From Pseudomonas bubulae (GTDB taxonomy: Bacteria > Pseudomonadota > Gammaproteobacteria > Pseudomonadales > Pseudomonadaceae), in assembly GCF_900618535.1 (NCBI RefSeq), contig NZ_UYJA01000001.1, forward strand, positions 1,302,001 through 1,366,000: a stretch of DNA of 64,000 nt. Reading direction: 5' to 3'. The notes under the pieces are model-generated. The model did not search any database. It saw nothing but the letters and a program-made list of their open reading frames with translations, and was not told the DNA's origin. Both the position numbers and the translations under genes were made by a program. Shown here piece after piece: positions 63,223 through 64,000 of this stretch; the first letter of the stretch is position 1, and each line of letters begins with the position of its first letter.

Positions 63223-64000
63223 TTATTTATCGGTCCACTGGGCAACACGCTCCGGGTGTTTGGCAACCCACTCTTTGGCCGCCACTTCAGGCTTGGCACC
63301 TTCTTGAATGGCCAGCATCACCTCACCAATTTCGTCTTTTGAATTCCAGGAAAACTTCTCCAGAAATGCCGCAACTTCCGGCGCTTTTTTATTCAGCTCC
63401 TTGCTGCCGATGCTGTTAACGGTTTCTGCGGCACCATAAACGCCTTTGGGATCTTCAAGAAAACGCAGTTTCCACTTGGCAAACATCCAGTGCGGCACCC
63501 AGCCGGTGACGGCAATCGGTTCGTTCTTGGCATAGGCACGCCCAAGCTCCGAGGTCATGGCCGCCCCGGAACTTGCCTGCAACTTGTAACCCTTGAGGTC
63601 GTAATCCTTGATGGCCTCATCGGTTTTAAGCATCACACCCGACCCGGCATCGATACCGACAATTTTGTTTTTAAACTCATCGCTGCCCTTCAAGTCAGCA
63701 ATCGACTGTGCCTTTACATATTCAGGCACGATCAGGCCAATTTTTGCATCTTTGAAGTTGGGCCCGTAATCGACCACCTTGTCCTTGTTCTTGGTCCAAT
63801 ATTCGCCGTGGGTCACCGGCAACCAGGCGGACAACATGGCATCGAGTTTGCCCGTGGCCACCCCCTGCCACATGATGCCGGTGGCTACCGGCATCAATTT
63901 CACGTCATAACCCAACTTCTGTTTAATCACCTCTGCTGCGACATGGGTGGTGGCCACGCTGTCGGACCAGCCATCCACATAACCTATATTCAGGGTCGGT
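63223..64000 (-). CDS. Glycine betaine/proline-type ABC transporter substrate-binding protein (5' end cut by window edge)
   Basis: The visible 259 codons (about 85-90 percent of the expected gene) are an OpuAC/ProX-type periplasmic binding domain. They read PTLNIGYVDGWSDSVATTHVAAEVIKQKLGYDV at the left, then PVATGIMWQGVATGKLDAMLSAWLPVTHGEYW, VGIDAGSGVMLKTDEAIKDYDL and IAVTGWVPHWMFAKWKLRFLEDPKG. The tryptophans in GWSDS, AWLPVTHGEYW and GWVPHWMF fit the aromatic cage for quaternary amines. The signal peptide is outside the window, so start, export and operon partners cannot be judged. Confidence 0.93.
   Translation of the reverse strand, partial: PTLNIGYVDGWSDSVATTHVAAEVIKQKLGYDVKLMPVATGIMWQGVATGKLDAMLSAWLPVTHGEYWTKNKDKVVDYGPNFKDAKIGLIVPEYVKAQSIADLKGSDEFKNKIVGIDAGSGVMLKTDEAIKDYDLKGYKLQASSGAAMTSELGRAYAKNEPIAVTGWVPHWMFAKWKLRFLEDPKGVYGAAETVNSIGSKELNKKAPEVAAFLEKFSWNSKDEIGEVMLAIQEGAKPEVAAKEWVAKHPERVAQWTDK

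Overview
The window is chromosomal DNA of a Pseudomonas, most likely of the fluorescens/fragi side of the genus. The signs are the gene order clpA-clpS-cspD-idh, nudix-mnmA-hflD-purB and gltA divergent from sdhCDAB-sucAB-lpdG-sucCD, a 13-gene nuo operon with fused nuoCD, a 441-residue isocitrate lyase, and many copies of the GTGGGAGCGGGCTTGC-type REP/BIME repeat that marks pseudomonad intergenic DNA. I see no tRNA, rRNA, CRISPR array, prophage or insertion sequence. Both edges cut genes: clpA at the left (3' end missing) and a glycine-betaine type binding protein at the right (5' end missing).

Layout. 1-5.7 kb: clpA/clpS, divergent cspD, and monomeric isocitrate dehydrogenase. 5.9-11.3 kb: housekeeping genes (NUDIX, mnmA, hflD, purB, an L16-hydroxylase-like cupin, GNAT). 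11.5-13.8 kb: an orphan secretin-N-domain-like protein and aceA. 14.4-29.4 kb: nuoA-N (complex I). 29.4-30.6 kb: mosaic intergenic DNA with repeats, a DUF3077-like small gene and a structured leader RNA candidate. 30.6-33.9 kb: TonB receptor and AI-2E-family permease, convergent. 34.0-40.2 kb: a uronate uptake and oxidation cluster (OprD porin, uronate dehydrogenase, SMP-30 lactonase, TRAP DctPQM). 40.3-47.4 kb: DMT exporter, trhP, dienelactone hydrolase, htpG, a small lipoprotein, brnQ. 47.8-60.8 kb: the TCA block on the minus strand with gltA divergent. 61.0-64.0 kb: actP-DUF485 and the betaine-binding protein.

The window is heavily weighted to central oxidative metabolism: citrate synthase, isocitrate dehydrogenase, isocitrate lyase, 2-oxoglutarate dehydrogenase, succinyl-CoA synthetase, succinate dehydrogenase, acetate uptake and complex I. 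The isocitrate branch point (idh and aceA) lies within 10 kb. The most interesting non-gene signals are: (1) OprD and udh are preceded by similar ~70-bp promoter regions, and the leaders of OprD, udh and dctP all carry exact Crc/Hfq-type A-rich motifs; (2) a compact structured 5' leader with a UUCG hairpin inside a 10-bp closing stem in front of a small unknown gene; (3) a 26-bp dyad upstream of aceA matching the known RccR site type; (4) absence of the dimeric icd gene usually found between cspD and idh; (5) a junction rich in inverted repeats between lpdG and sucC.
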